From Immersiella caudata (lineage: Eukaryota > Ascomycota > Sordariomycetes > Sordariales > Lasiosphaeriaceae), in the NCBI GenBank assembly GCA_030512335.1, contig JAULSU010000005.1, forward strand, positions 310,001-374,000: 64,000 bases of DNA, read 5' to 3'. The number at the start of each line of letters is the position of its first letter. Within the stretch, counting starts at the first letter, position 1. Below are positions 1 through 9,526 of this stretch, in pieces. The translations under genes were made by a program, and so were the position numbers. The notes below the pieces were generated by a model. That model was not told where the DNA came from. It worked only from the letters and a program-made list of their open reading frames with translations, and made no database searches.

Positions 1-582
1 CGCAACCCTCAACGGCGACCAATGAGGTGGTTCAACTAGCAATAGTCTCTTTGAGTTTGTTGCGCCGATATACAAACTACAACACCACTTACATTCACAC
101 ACAAGCATAAGCAGGCCGGGCTGAGTGAGGTCTCCGCCCAAACCCTGGCCACCCCAGAGTGTGCAGCATGTAGCGTCCCGTGTCGACAGCCACCCTCACC
201 GAAGATGATGGCTGGTCTCGGTAGTCCCCGCTCCACCATTGCAGATAACATGGCGATGAGCCACCGCCTGCCGCAGTGTTAGGCATAGGTCCACATTCTT
301 CGCCTGCATGCTTCCCTGCCGCCGACCAGATAGGCGACCGGTGAGGCTGCCACTGCACGCAATGTCCAAATTCTCCAGAAAGACATCTCAACTGCGCTGG
401 AATCAAGCTTCAGGACGCTATTGAATGTTGCGTCAAACAACCAAAAGTGCTCGTTTCAGCCATCTCGGCCGCCCGGCCTGCTTGGGCAATCTGGACTCTC
501 CTGTACGTAAGTCAGGTGCGGCATTTAGACGCCCAGAGTGCGAAGCCGAAGCCCTCTCTTTATACCCCCACCCCGGGTCTTC

Positions 583-612
583 CTTCGCTCGCCTCACCTT
601 AGGTGAGCGAAG
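583..612. repeat. Imperfect inverted repeat
   Basis: CTCACCT and AGGTGAG face each other across one base at 593-607. The flanking CTTCGCT (583-589) and AGCGAAG (606-612) extend the symmetry, with extra bases in the left arm. It could be a binding site or chance; no function can be read from the sequence. Confidence 0.45.
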
Positions 613-637
613 TGTTATTCCGCTTCACTTCTTCTTT

Positions 638-657
638 GGGGGGGGGGGGGGGGGGGG
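638..657 (+). repeat. Poly-G homopolymer (20 G)
   Basis: An uninterrupted run of 20 G. Tracts like this slip in replication and in sequencing, so the exact length is uncertain. It lies about 300 bp upstream of the C2H2 gene and is not coding. Confidence 0.9.
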
Positions 658-960
658 TCCGCAACAGCCGCACGCCTGATCCCTGGCCAGGGTATATCAC
701 CTGGAGCATTCCTCGGCCAGAATCATCGGGAGGATGCAGCATCACACCACTCGACACACACATCACCAACTCCTCCACCCTCCGCTACCCTTGCTTCCGT
801 CCTACCTAACTTCCTTAGTGGTATGTACAGGTTCATTGTGTGAGGTTGCCAGACGCTCATGGCTTTCCCAGGCCGCTCTGTCCTTCAAGTTATCTGAAGC
901 CTGGAGCTCGGTACTACCTCTTAACCTACGACGCTGCATCATTTTTCAACCGTGGACCAT

Positions 961-2133
961 ATGGAATACTCGAGCAGCTACGACTTCAGTCAGGACTACG
1001 ACAGCACAAGCTTCTACGGCGGAGCAAGCTATCCATATCAATACCAACATGGCGGCACCACGAGTGGCTCGTACACCATGGTGCGGGAGATCTCCAAATT
1101 CTCCAACAACAGCGACGAAAGTTCCTGCGACCAGGAGCTCTCAGCAGCGGTCAATGAAGATTACTACGGAGCTCAGCCCAGTTACGGGGGCGGCATGAAT
1201 GGCGGGTGCTACTCCGCAGAAGACTATTCGGCCCATATCAAACAGGAGCCGGGGCTCTATGAGGAGGTCCCAGAGTCTACCAATGCCCTCAGCATCGCCC
1301 AAATTCTTGCCTACACGCCGAAAGAGCTCGAAGCTGCTGCCAAGGCCATCACCAAGAATGCCACTTCATTGCTCGCCAACAACAGCTTCGACCCCGCCAA
1401 CACGTTATACATCACGCCCGGCGCCATCGAGGAAAGGTCTTGGGGCACGGGTGAAAAGCGGCAAGCAATACAGGACGTACTCGAGTCTTATCTCTTCTAC
1501 TACTACTACGAGAACCCGAGTAACACTTCTGAACCCACTGCATTGCTTCTGGATGAAGCTGCTTGCCAGATCCAATGGTGCGTGGAGGGAGAAAAGACTC
1601 AGGAGATCTGTCGCTTTGCCATACTTTGCGCCCTTCAGAGTCTACGAGGCAACACCGGATCGCCGGCTTCTGAGAAACACCAAACGCCGGCGAAGTCATC
1701 AGAAAAGGGGCATTACCCCTGTCGTTTCGCAGACTGCGGCAAAGTCTTCGGACGGTCTGCCGACTGTGACCGTCATGAGAAGATGATCCACACGGATGAA
1801 GGCGACAGAAAGAGCTATTATTGCGACTACAAGAAGTGCCCACGGCACACAACCCCCTTCTACCGACAAGACCACTATCGTGACCATTATCGTGATCAGC
1901 ACTTCGAAGACCTGCTTCGGCGATCGGTCAAACCACCGAAAGATTGGTGGGTCAGTCGCGCCTCTGCTCTTCGCAGGAGCTGGTTCCGGTGCAACAAATG
2001 CTTAGTGCAGCGGGTTGATATCGCAACACATGGCTACTCCTGCCCCAAATGCGGTCACACTTGCGAGCAGGAGAGGCAGAGGCGCAGGCGGTCTATTCAC
2101 GAAGCATCGTTTGATCCGTCTGATCTTTCGTGA
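961..2133 (+). CDS. C2H2-type zinc-finger protein (putative transcription regulator)
   Basis: Single-exon gene of 390 residues. The frame is open a little upstream, but only through a GTG codon at 952, so I take the first ATG at 961. The N-terminal third is Tyr/Ser/Gly-rich and looks disordered, and a Tyr run lies near residue 180. A canonical C2H2 finger (C-x4-C-x12-H-x4-H) sits at about residues 253-275. A second, degenerate Cys/His unit with several histidines follows at about 283-310, and a C-terminal CxxC...CxxC zinc-ribbon-like segment precedes a basic RQRRRR stretch. This arrangement is common in uncharacterised fungal nuclear proteins. DNA binding is inferred from the finger; targets are unknown. 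Confidence 0.85.
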   Translation: MEYSSSYDFSQDYDSTSFYGGASYPYQYQHGGTTSGSYTMVREISKFSNNSDESSCDQELSAAVNEDYYGAQPSYGGGMNGGCYSAEDYSAHIKQEPGLYEEVPESTNALSIAQILAYTPKELEAAAKAITKNATSLLANNSFDPANTLYITPGAIEERSWGTGEKRQAIQDVLESYLFYYYYENPSNTSEPTALLLDEAACQIQWCVEGEKTQEICRFAILCALQSLRGNTGSPASEKHQTPAKSSEKGHYPCRFADCGKVFGRSADCDRHEKMIHTDEGDRKSYYCDYKKCPRHTTPFYRQDHYRDHYRDQHFEDLLRRSVKPPKDWWVSRASALRRSWFRCNKCLVQRVDIATHGYSCPKCGHTCEQERQRRRRSIHEASFDPSDLS

Positions 2134-3908
2134 TGCCCGGCCATCTATTTTCTTCTTCGTTGTGTCTATTGCTTTGGGTTGCGGATGAGAACAGGTTGGC
2201 GTCTAGGCGAGGGTCCCTCTTGAGCGGTTGTTGCCTCTGCTTATTACTGTTTGGATGATGACTTTATGTGATTCCCAGCAACGGTTGACGATCCCTATTC
2301 TATTTTTTTTTGGCTTATCCATTCTCTTTTGATACCAGCTTGCCTTCGAGTGGAGGTCAGAATCGTCCTGGCGTCCTGATGAATGAATGTCTTGCTTCCC
2401 TGTTAGTTTCTGGGGTTCGGTTTCTGAGGGCGTTTTCGAGTCAGGCTCGAGGGGGGTCGGTAAAGTTGGCTTCGTATCGCTACGGTCCCGTCAGGCTCTG
2501 GCCTGGCCTGCAACGCTCGTGTTGCTTAAACGTTTTGAGGTCGGGAACGGAGATGTTTGGGCATCTTCAGTCTCTCCGGGATAACCTCCATTTTACTTTG
2601 AGCCCAGAATGGGCCGTGTACTAACGTTGTACTCTACAGAGTTATGAGATGTGGTTTGGCTTGTGGAATACGGATCATTCGGCGGAGGCCCTGGGTCGGG
2701 CTGAGATGAGGTGTGGCAATCCTCGGGCGATTATGGGGGGGGGGGGTGCCGCTCAACACACAGCAGGGAAGCCCCGAGGGCACTGTGGGGTGGTGATGAA
2801 TAGATTGAGGGGAGACTCGGTCAGTTCCCTAGCGCTCTCCAGTTGCGCGAAACAACAGCTTTAATAGCGGTCCCAGTCCGCTAAACGACACCATCTTATT
2901 CTAGGTAGAAAAATAATCCGAGCGTTATGGTGCAGCAATTCCACGTGCAAATTCTGAACTCGCGAGGTTGGTTGTTTCCACTTCCCGTTTCCGTTCGTCC
3001 ATCGTCTGGCGGCACGCATCGGCAAAAGCCAGCAGGGGTTATGCGGGGAAGCCACCATCTCTAGGCCAGCCAGCACCCCGGCTCTCGAAACCCCCACCTG
3101 TGCCCCTCATGCCCCTCTTGCGCCAGACGGTTGTGTTGTGGCAGAATTTAAAGCATTTTTCGCGCTTGAGCCCAGCCATGCCATGTGCTGCTGCATGACA
3201 TCCTGAGACCTCAGACCTGGCCACCGAGCCTTCTCGCCCGTGGTCCCACAGTCCCGCGCTTCCCATCCAGGCCGCCCGCGCCCAAATACCCCGGCTCGAG
3301 CAGCAGAGCGCGCGGGAGAATTGCCTGGCGGCTGCGTGTGCGTGGCCTTGTGCTCCTTCAAGGGCGGGATAATGCGCACGCAGTACATATGCCGCAGTGT
3401 AGCCACACCATCGTGGTCCTCGCAAGGTGTTCCCGTCATTCTCCCCGTGTCACTGGCGCCGAACTCACGACTTCAGCGTCACCTTGCCCAAGCGCCTTAA
3501 GAGCTCCACCTCGCGGCTCCACCAGGCCAATTGCCCCGCTCCCGAGCCCACAAGCTCCTAGCATCGTTTTGCATCTCGCGATCCCAGCTTCCAGGGTCCG
3601 CAATCGGGGTATCCAATCCAGTGAAACCCACAGCATCGTCAAGTTTCTCGCTGCCCGAGGTCTTCCGCGACAATTTCCGCAGTCTCCATTGCCCGCCATT
3701 GACAAGTCCAATCAGTCAGCGCGATTCAGCAGACCATCTTCATCCTCGGCTCTCGTCGCCGGAAGCATTTTGTAGCATCCGAGTTTTGACCCTACGGTCC
3801 GGTCCGGCGCGCGACTCGTCTCGCCGCCTTCTCTCGCCCCCCCGTTCTTCGTACGCCTCCCTAACCTGCTTTAATCCACCCTCTCTCCTCCCCCCCCCTC
3901 TTTTCACC
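2134..3908. other. Intergenic region between the C2H2 gene and IDP
   Basis: No supported gene. It contains a G run at about 2736-2746. A long C/T-rich stretch directly before 3909 looks like the pyrimidine-rich leader common at highly expressed fungal genes. Open frames on both strands are short or lack motifs. Confidence 0.5.
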
Positions 3909-5513
3909 ATGTCTCCCTTCGGTGTAGCCGCCGTGCGAATTCCCCTCCGTCAAACTCCCTGGTCCCGTGTCGCCGCCTCGTCCGCCCGCGCCGCTTCTGT
4001 CCCGTTGTCCTTCTACACGTATCGCCGCACCATGGCTTCTGCCGCCCCCACCAAGATCAAGGTCAAGAACCCCGTCGTCGAGCTCGACGGCGATGAGATG
4101 ACCCGCATCATCTGGCAGAACATCAAGGACAAGTTCATCCACCCTTACCTAGACATCGACCTTAAGTACTACGATCTCGGCCTCGAGTACCGCGACGAGA
4201 CCAACGACCAGGTCACCATCGACGCCGCCGAGGCTATCAAGAAGTACTCGGTTGGTGTCAAGTGTGCCACCATCACTCCCGATGAGGCCCGTGTCAAGGA
4301 GTTCAACCTCAAGCAGAGTACGTTGGTTGTGCGGCCACTCCCCAGTTCTTATATTTTCCCCACGGGCATGGACCCTTTAGAAGCAAACCTTGCTCTGGCC
4401 CGAGGGACCGCGGCGTCCCGACTGCGGCACATGTGAAAGCACTCTCACGCCACCCAATTGTCCATATATAGTAGCCTAGAACGCTAACTCGAGCTCTGAT
4501 AGTGTGGCTGTCGCCTAACGGCACCATCCGCAATGCCCTTGGCGGTACTGTCTTCCGCGAGCCCATCGTCATCCCCCGGATTCCCCGTCTGGTAACAGGG
4601 TGGCAGAAGCCCATCATCATCGGCCGCCATGCCTTTGGTGACCAGTACCGTGCCAAGGACATCGTGGCCCCCGGCCCCGGCAAGCTCAGCATGGTCTACA
4701 CCCCCGCAGGTGGTGAGCCCCAGGAGCTCGAGGTCTTCGAGTTCAAGAACGGCGGCGGCGTTGCTCAGACGCAGTACAACACCGACGAGAGCATCACCGG
4801 GTTCGCCCACTCCAGTTTCAAGCTCGCTCTTGACAAGGGCCTCCCTCTATACATGAGCACCAAGAACACCATCCTCAAGAAGTACGATGGCCGCTTCAAG
4901 GACATCTTCCAGGAGCTGTACGACACCCAGTACAGGGCTGAGTTCGAGGCCAAGGGCACTTGGTACGAGCACCGTCTCATCGACGACATGGTTGCCCAGA
5001 TGATCAAGAGCACCGGTGGCTACGTCATGGCCCTGAAGAGTGAGTTCACGGCGAAGAATTGGTGCGGAGCTATTGCTAACTGTTGCAGACTACGACGGTG
5101 ATGTCCAGTCCGACATTGTCGCTCAGGGCTTCGGCTCCCTTGGTCTCATGACCTCGGTCCTCATCACCCCCGACGGCAAGACCTTCGAGTCCGAGGCCGC
5201 TCACGGCACCGTCACCCGCCACTACCGCGAGCACCAGAAGGGCAAGGAGACCTCCACCAACCCCATTGCCTCCATCTTCGCCTGGACCCGCGGTCTCATC
5301 CAGCGTGGCAAGCTCGACGACACCCCCGAGGTCGTTGCCTTTGCTGAGAGCCTCGAGAAGGCCTGCATCGACACTGTCGACATTGACGGCATTATGACCA
5401 AGGATCTTGCCCTCGCCTGCGGCAAGACCGGCCGTGAGGACTACGTCACCACCAACGAGTACCTCGATGCTGTTGAGAGGAGGATGAAGCAGGTTCTCAA
5501 GGAGAAGCTTTGA
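3909..5513 (+). CDS. IDP1: NADP-dependent isocitrate dehydrogenase
   Basis: Oxidative decarboxylation of isocitrate to 2-oxoglutarate, making NADPH. Exons 3909-4317, 4503-5039 and 5089-5513 give 456 residues. The second intron has a GCTAAC branch site and both junctions keep frame. The core starts with KIKVKNPVVELDGDEMTR, and the family signature NYDGDVQSDIVAQGFGSLG spans the second splice junction. The first 41 residues are rich in Arg, Ser and Ala without acidic residues, as expected of a mitochondrial presequence. A second ATG in good context (4032, MASAAPTK) would give the enzyme without it. The C-terminus ends KEKL, a weak match to a peroxisomal PTS1 tripeptide. Identity is certain; dual localisation is inference. 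Confidence 0.97.
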
Positions 5514-5914
5514 ACGGGTGTCACATGTCCCACTGCAGGCAGAGCGACCTGACCGGTCGAGCCGCGCGTGAATGTGTGACGTGTGTGTGGAAATTTTAGC
5601 GAAGCCTCTTTCCCATCGCGAGACGTGGGAAGAGCAAAATTTGGCCTCGTGGTGGGTCGGTGTTGTGGAAGTTTTTGGCATGTTGCACAGCATCTACATC
5701 TGCATCCAGCATCTTGCGCTGCATCATGCATCTATATCTTCATCGGCATTGCGTTGTCGGGTGGTCTCGTGATCGCGCTATTAGATCGCGTCCTGGATCA
5801 GGAGCAGGTCGTTCGTTGTATATAGGCCAGTATACCAAGAACATATGTTTTACGTTGCCAAAGTTCAATTCCTCTGGTCCAGCTGATTTAATTTTGAAGA
5901 AGCAATGTGTTGAC

Positions 5915-6013
5915 TCTCAGGGGGGTTCTCTCAAAGGAGTTCTCTCAGGGGGGTTCTCTCAAAGAAGTTCTCTCAGGGGGGTTCTCTCAAAGAAGTTCTC
6001 TCAGGGGGGTTCT
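5915..6013 (+). repeat. 28-bp minisatellite, about 3.5 copies
   Basis: Units begin with TCTCAGGGGGGTTCTCTCAA at 5915, 5943 and 5971, with a partial fourth copy from 5999. Unit 1 has GGAG where units 2 and 3 have GAAG; otherwise the copies are identical. The 28-bp period is not a multiple of three, so it is unlikely to encode a peptide repeat. It lies about 400 bp past the IDP stop codon. Confidence 0.92.
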
Positions 6014-6474
6014 TGGCCAAGTGACATAAGCCAACTCTTCTGCATCAGAACCTCGATACGAAGACTTTGGTTAATGGCTCCTTAGGCAAAGCTCACGAAG
6101 CGGATTGGAAACGAAAGCGTTTTATGGTTATGGCTTCAAGTGCCAAAGTCAAAACCACGACAACAGTTCATGACATTGCATCACCGTCAACAGCAAATCT
6201 AACTTCAGTATCGACTCACCGTATCCAGCAATCCAGTCTTGTTGTGAAGGAGCTGGAGTTGGGCTTCCTCTCCCTATCGCTCAGTTTGATTTTTTGCATT
6301 CTCAGTATGCCTTGCTTTTGGGATAGGGGACATGGAGGGGCTCCGAGCAAAATTAAAGGTTAGTTGCAAAACGGTTGAAGCCACCACGGTACTTTTGGAA
6401 GTATATGTCGATCCAAGGAGTGTGTATTCTGCACCGGGCAACTGAACTTTCCCTTCTTCTTGATTGCCCTTTGT

Positions 6475-6513
<39 letters not shown>
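6475..6513 (+). repeat. (ACA/CAA)n trinucleotide microsatellite
   Basis: Thirteen uninterrupted ACA units, located 40 bp upstream of the ATG of the small ORF at 6555. If transcribed it would form an unstructured CAA-rich leader. Confidence 0.93.
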
Positions 6514-6554
6514 TTCTGACCTTGATAACAAACATCATAAACCAAACCAGCACC

Positions 6555-6902
6555 ATGGAGAAGCCCACAACCCACGAAGGCGGCATCCAAAGGGACGTGG
6601 ATAGCGAACCAGATCTAAGCGAGATGTCTCTTACGAGCACCCATAATCCTTTGAATACCCATGAACCTGTACGAGATCTCACAGCTGCTAGGAAGGTGAA
6701 GCGAGATCACGCCAAAGAAGTGAGAGTCGAGGTCGACGATTCGGGAGGCGTAAAACTTTTCGATCTTCACTTCGGCCCAATCGCAAATTATCTTTTTCCG
6801 CTAAACCAGAAGACCCGTAACGGGTTGAGGAAGAATGGGAAGGGGTACTCAAAGTACTGGTGGCGGGTCTGCAAGTACTACTCTTCCGGCACATGCCCTT
6901 AG
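6555..6902 (+). CDS. Hypothetical small protein (115 aa)
   Basis: Not recognised. The ATG lies in a strong context (CACCATGG) directly downstream of a (CAA)n tract. The predicted product has an acidic, Ser/Thr-rich N-terminal half and a basic, Tyr/Trp-rich C-terminal quarter ending SSGTCP. No membrane segment or signal peptide is visible. The frame also stays open upstream through the repeat, which weakens the case because the repeat itself has no stops. It could be a lineage-specific gene, a first exon, or chance. Confidence 0.3.
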   Translation: MEKPTTHEGGIQRDVDSEPDLSEMSLTSTHNPLNTHEPVRDLTAARKVKRDHAKEVRVEVDDSGGVKLFDLHFGPIANYLFPLNQKTRNGLRKNGKGYSKYWWRVCKYYSSGTCP

Positions 6903-7600
6903 CCCGGGATGAAGCACTTGTATAGTGCCATACACCGGGAGCTTTCTTAATAAAGGGTTTAGTCGAAGCTACGTACATTATTCCATTCGACTTTAAGCTG
7001 AAGCATTAGGTCGGTAAGCTGTTGTTTGAAAGTGACACGGCCGAAGCTCTCCAGGGACCAAACAGTTCGCTTTTATTGCACATCTGAGTTAAGTGCTGGT
7101 TCGATGCACACAAGATTGTAATTATCCCAGTCGACGCTTCGGAGACACCTCTTGTTAACTAGAAGATCGAAATCCTCTTAAGTTAGCCGAGAACACCCCT
7201 TGCGACGAGTATAGGGGAGTTATGCTTACGGGTAAGGGGTTTCATGGGAAACGGTTCGTTTTCCTGACACATACTCGACCGAGGGCTTAGTTCCTTTACT
7301 TTCATTTCCTCATGTCGTTGGTCCGAATCAAAGATTCGGAGGACGAAGGGTGGCAAGATACCTCGGCTCTATTTTTACGAACTAGAAATTATAATGCTCT
7401 CTCAAACGCCTAGGTTCAACATTTTGGTACAACAAAACAAGGCTCAAATTTGTAGCCTTGCACCTCAACGAAGCCAACCCCTGTTTTCCTACCCAATGCC
7501 AAAACCGCGCACCCCCCGCGCTGTAGACGGAGCCAAAGACAACCTGTTACCATTGCATGATACTCTCTAGAACCATGAATAGTATATCTCCCCGGCGGAA
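6903..7600. other. Intergenic region, comparatively AT-rich
   Basis: No supported gene. Base composition is more AT-rich than in neighbouring genes. It includes a perfect 8-bp-stem hairpin at 7322-7340. I found no terminal repeats or transposase fragments. Confidence 0.45.
7322..7340. repeat. Perfect hairpin, 8-bp stem and 3-nt loop
   Basis: TCCGAATC and GATTCGGA are exact reverse complements separated by AAA. No U-tract follows, and terminators of this kind are not expected for fungal RNA polymerase II genes, so the function is unknown. Confidence 0.6.
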
Positions 7601-8819
7601 TCAGTCCTCTCCACCCCTGGAGGAGCTTTCTACCCCCAACCCGCTCTTCCTTGCCTTCTTGGGACCTCCCGTCGGTGTGCTGTCTATCCCACCTTCGCTC
7701 TTGCGCTTCTTCTTGGTAGGTCTGCTGGACCCTCCTTTGGGTCGATACCCAGGATCATCATCCACGATCCGTTTTCGCTTCCCCTTGCCGCCTGCACTGG
7801 GTGTAACTGCCGCGTCGTAACCCGTATCCTCATCCGCATCGACGCTCTCCGCCGCAGCAACCTTGCTCATCCGTTTTCCACGGACAGAGCCTCCTCTTCC
7901 GCTGCCGCGCTCACCTTTTCCGCGCCCATGACCCCGGCCGGAGGACGGCTCATCGCCGTTTTCCTTATCGTGGCTCTCGCCGTCTTGCAAGAAGGTCTTT
8001 GGTGCGTGCTTCCGCAGCCAGTTGTATACAGATGTAGGGTTGCGCAAGGCGAAGTCGCGATTGGAACCGGTGTCCTTACCAGCATTTTCGTTGGCGTGTG
8101 CGATGGGGGCCAATGTTGGTAGCGGGGCGATGAGCTTACCCGAGCGGGCGTATTCTTCCTCGGCAAGGCGGCTGTCGATTTCCCACATGTAATTGTCTAC
8201 GTCGTCGGCTGTAAGGAAGGAAGGGGGGTGTGCTTGGCCTTGAGCTGGGTCCGCGGGAGAGTCGCGGCCAGCTTCGAGGTCGGCGATGAGCTCCGGGAAG
8301 CGCTCGGGGGCGGAGGAGTAGGGAAAGTGAGGGGCTTCTCGGATAAGGCGCTTGTAGGACTTGCTTGGGGCTGCTCCGGGCGGTGGGGTGGAGAGTCGGT
8401 CAATATCGAGACAAGGGGTGTCTTCGTCTGATGGCGGATCTAGGCTGAGGTCGAACCGTTTGTCCGGCGGGATTTGCGGGCTGTTGTTTACGTCGAGGAG
8501 AAGGTCAAGAAGTCGGCTAGAAGAACGCGATTGTTAGAGGAGCTGTGATGATGGCAAGCGATGCGATGAGCGCGCAGAGGGAGCTGTTGGGGACTTACTC
8601 TTTTGAGATGGCGAGTCGACGGGCCGTCTCGAGAGCTTTTTGCTCAAGCTTGTGTAATTCCTCGCCTTCGTGCATCTTCTGGTCGAACACGATGCGCATC
8701 TTGCGATACTTCTTCTTCCACGATCGGTAGGTAGGCTTGTCGTCGGCCATCCTAGTGTCGCCAGACTCGTCCTCGGCCTTGACGTCGCGGTCTGGCCGAT
8801 GGCGCTCATCGCTATCCAT
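7601..8819 (-). CDS. iec3: INO80 chromatin-remodelling complex subunit, Iec3 family
   Basis: Two exons on the minus strand, 8819-8599 and 8516-7601, joined by an 82-nt GTAAGT...CTAG intron, give 378 residues. The N-terminal YRSWKKKYRKMRIVFDQKM helix (about residues 30-50) followed by a Glu/Lys coiled coil is the hallmark of the fungal Ino80_Iec3 family. The middle holds conserved short motifs (SYKRLIREAPHFPY, DDVDNYMWEID). The C-terminal third is low-complexity Gly/Arg/Lys/Ser with several nuclear-localisation-like KKKRK clusters. In fission yeast Iec3 is a non-catalytic INO80 subunit; the same nuclear role is inferred. Divergent from MYG1, with about 700 bp between start codons. Confidence 0.88.
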
Positions 8820-9526
8820 TGCGTCGCGTTGCTGATGGTGAGTTGTCGTGGGTTAGATTGTGATGTCAATGGAAAGCCATGCCCTGGCGGTTGAGTTTTG
8901 CAGATGAGGCTACTGAGAAAAGATGCCGTGGCCCTGCGCCCCGAACTGGAGCAGTCGCCTTCGCGGTTGGATCGCGTGTCAGAAGCCAAGCTGGGAATTC
9001 GAACCCCTGCCACTTATGTAAGGGACCGTGCTGAATGAGATATTAGAAGATGCAAAACTCGCACGAAATAGTGATAAAATTGACTCGAATGGCTGTGAAG
9101 CCCAAGAAACATGCATAACCCGTCGATGATACTGCCTCAAACGTCTCGCAAAAAATGGCAGAGTTCGGAGGAACGCCAGTGAATCTTCATCTCACAACTT
9201 GGGCTTGAAAGTGCAAACGGTCAGCCGCATACTGTGTGGACCCTGAAGCCCCCCTGTCCCTGCCGCCGAAATCCGAGCTCCGCAAACATTAAGCAACAGC
9301 AGCTCTGGTTATCCGGTAGACCATCTCGCTATCCTCCTCACCCTCCAAGATTTCCTGCCAACCCCTAACAGCCGCCGTTATCCAGCACCACCTCACCCCT
9401 ATCCAACTTTCCACCGTGGATATTTTCCTCCACGACCCTGAGGGCTCACCACTTTTCTCGCCGCCCAACACCCCGCCCCCTCCAAACCCAGCCTTTCTCT
9501 CTCTCCTCACCCTCCCAATTCGGTGT
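8820..9526. promoter_or_regulatory. Divergent intergenic region iec3 / MYG1
   Basis: About 700 bp between two outward-facing genes, so it should hold both promoters. A TTCGAATTCCC stretch near 8993-9007 resembles a tRNA B box on the minus strand, but no cloverleaf can be drawn. No specific promoter element is assigned. Confidence 0.4.

Larger units (their letters stand above)
1..960. other. Intergenic / upstream region of the C2H2 gene
   Basis: No convincing gene. Open frames here are short and have no recognisable motif. The stretch holds an inverted repeat at about 583-612 and a 20-G homopolymer at 638-657, and probably the promoter and leader of the zinc-finger gene that starts at 961. 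Confidence 0.5.
5514..6554. other. Intergenic region with tandem repeats
   Basis: Downstream flank of IDP. It holds the 28-bp minisatellite at 5915-6013 and the trinucleotide repeat at 6475-6513. No supported gene. Confidence 0.5.

Noticed and set aside
6903..7600. Possible transposon remnant in the AT-richer interval
   Set aside because: No terminal repeats, target-site duplication or transposase-like reading frame could be found; only a short hairpin.
8960..9050. TTCGAATTCCC resembling a tRNA B box on the minus strand
   Set aside because: No acceptor stem, anticodon arm or A box can be paired around it, and the conserved C61 position is T. Treated as chance.
9416..9526. N-terminal extension of MYG1 by 37 codons
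   Set aside because: The extension begins only at GTG and reads Pro/Phe-rich leader sequence; the first ATG is at 9527.
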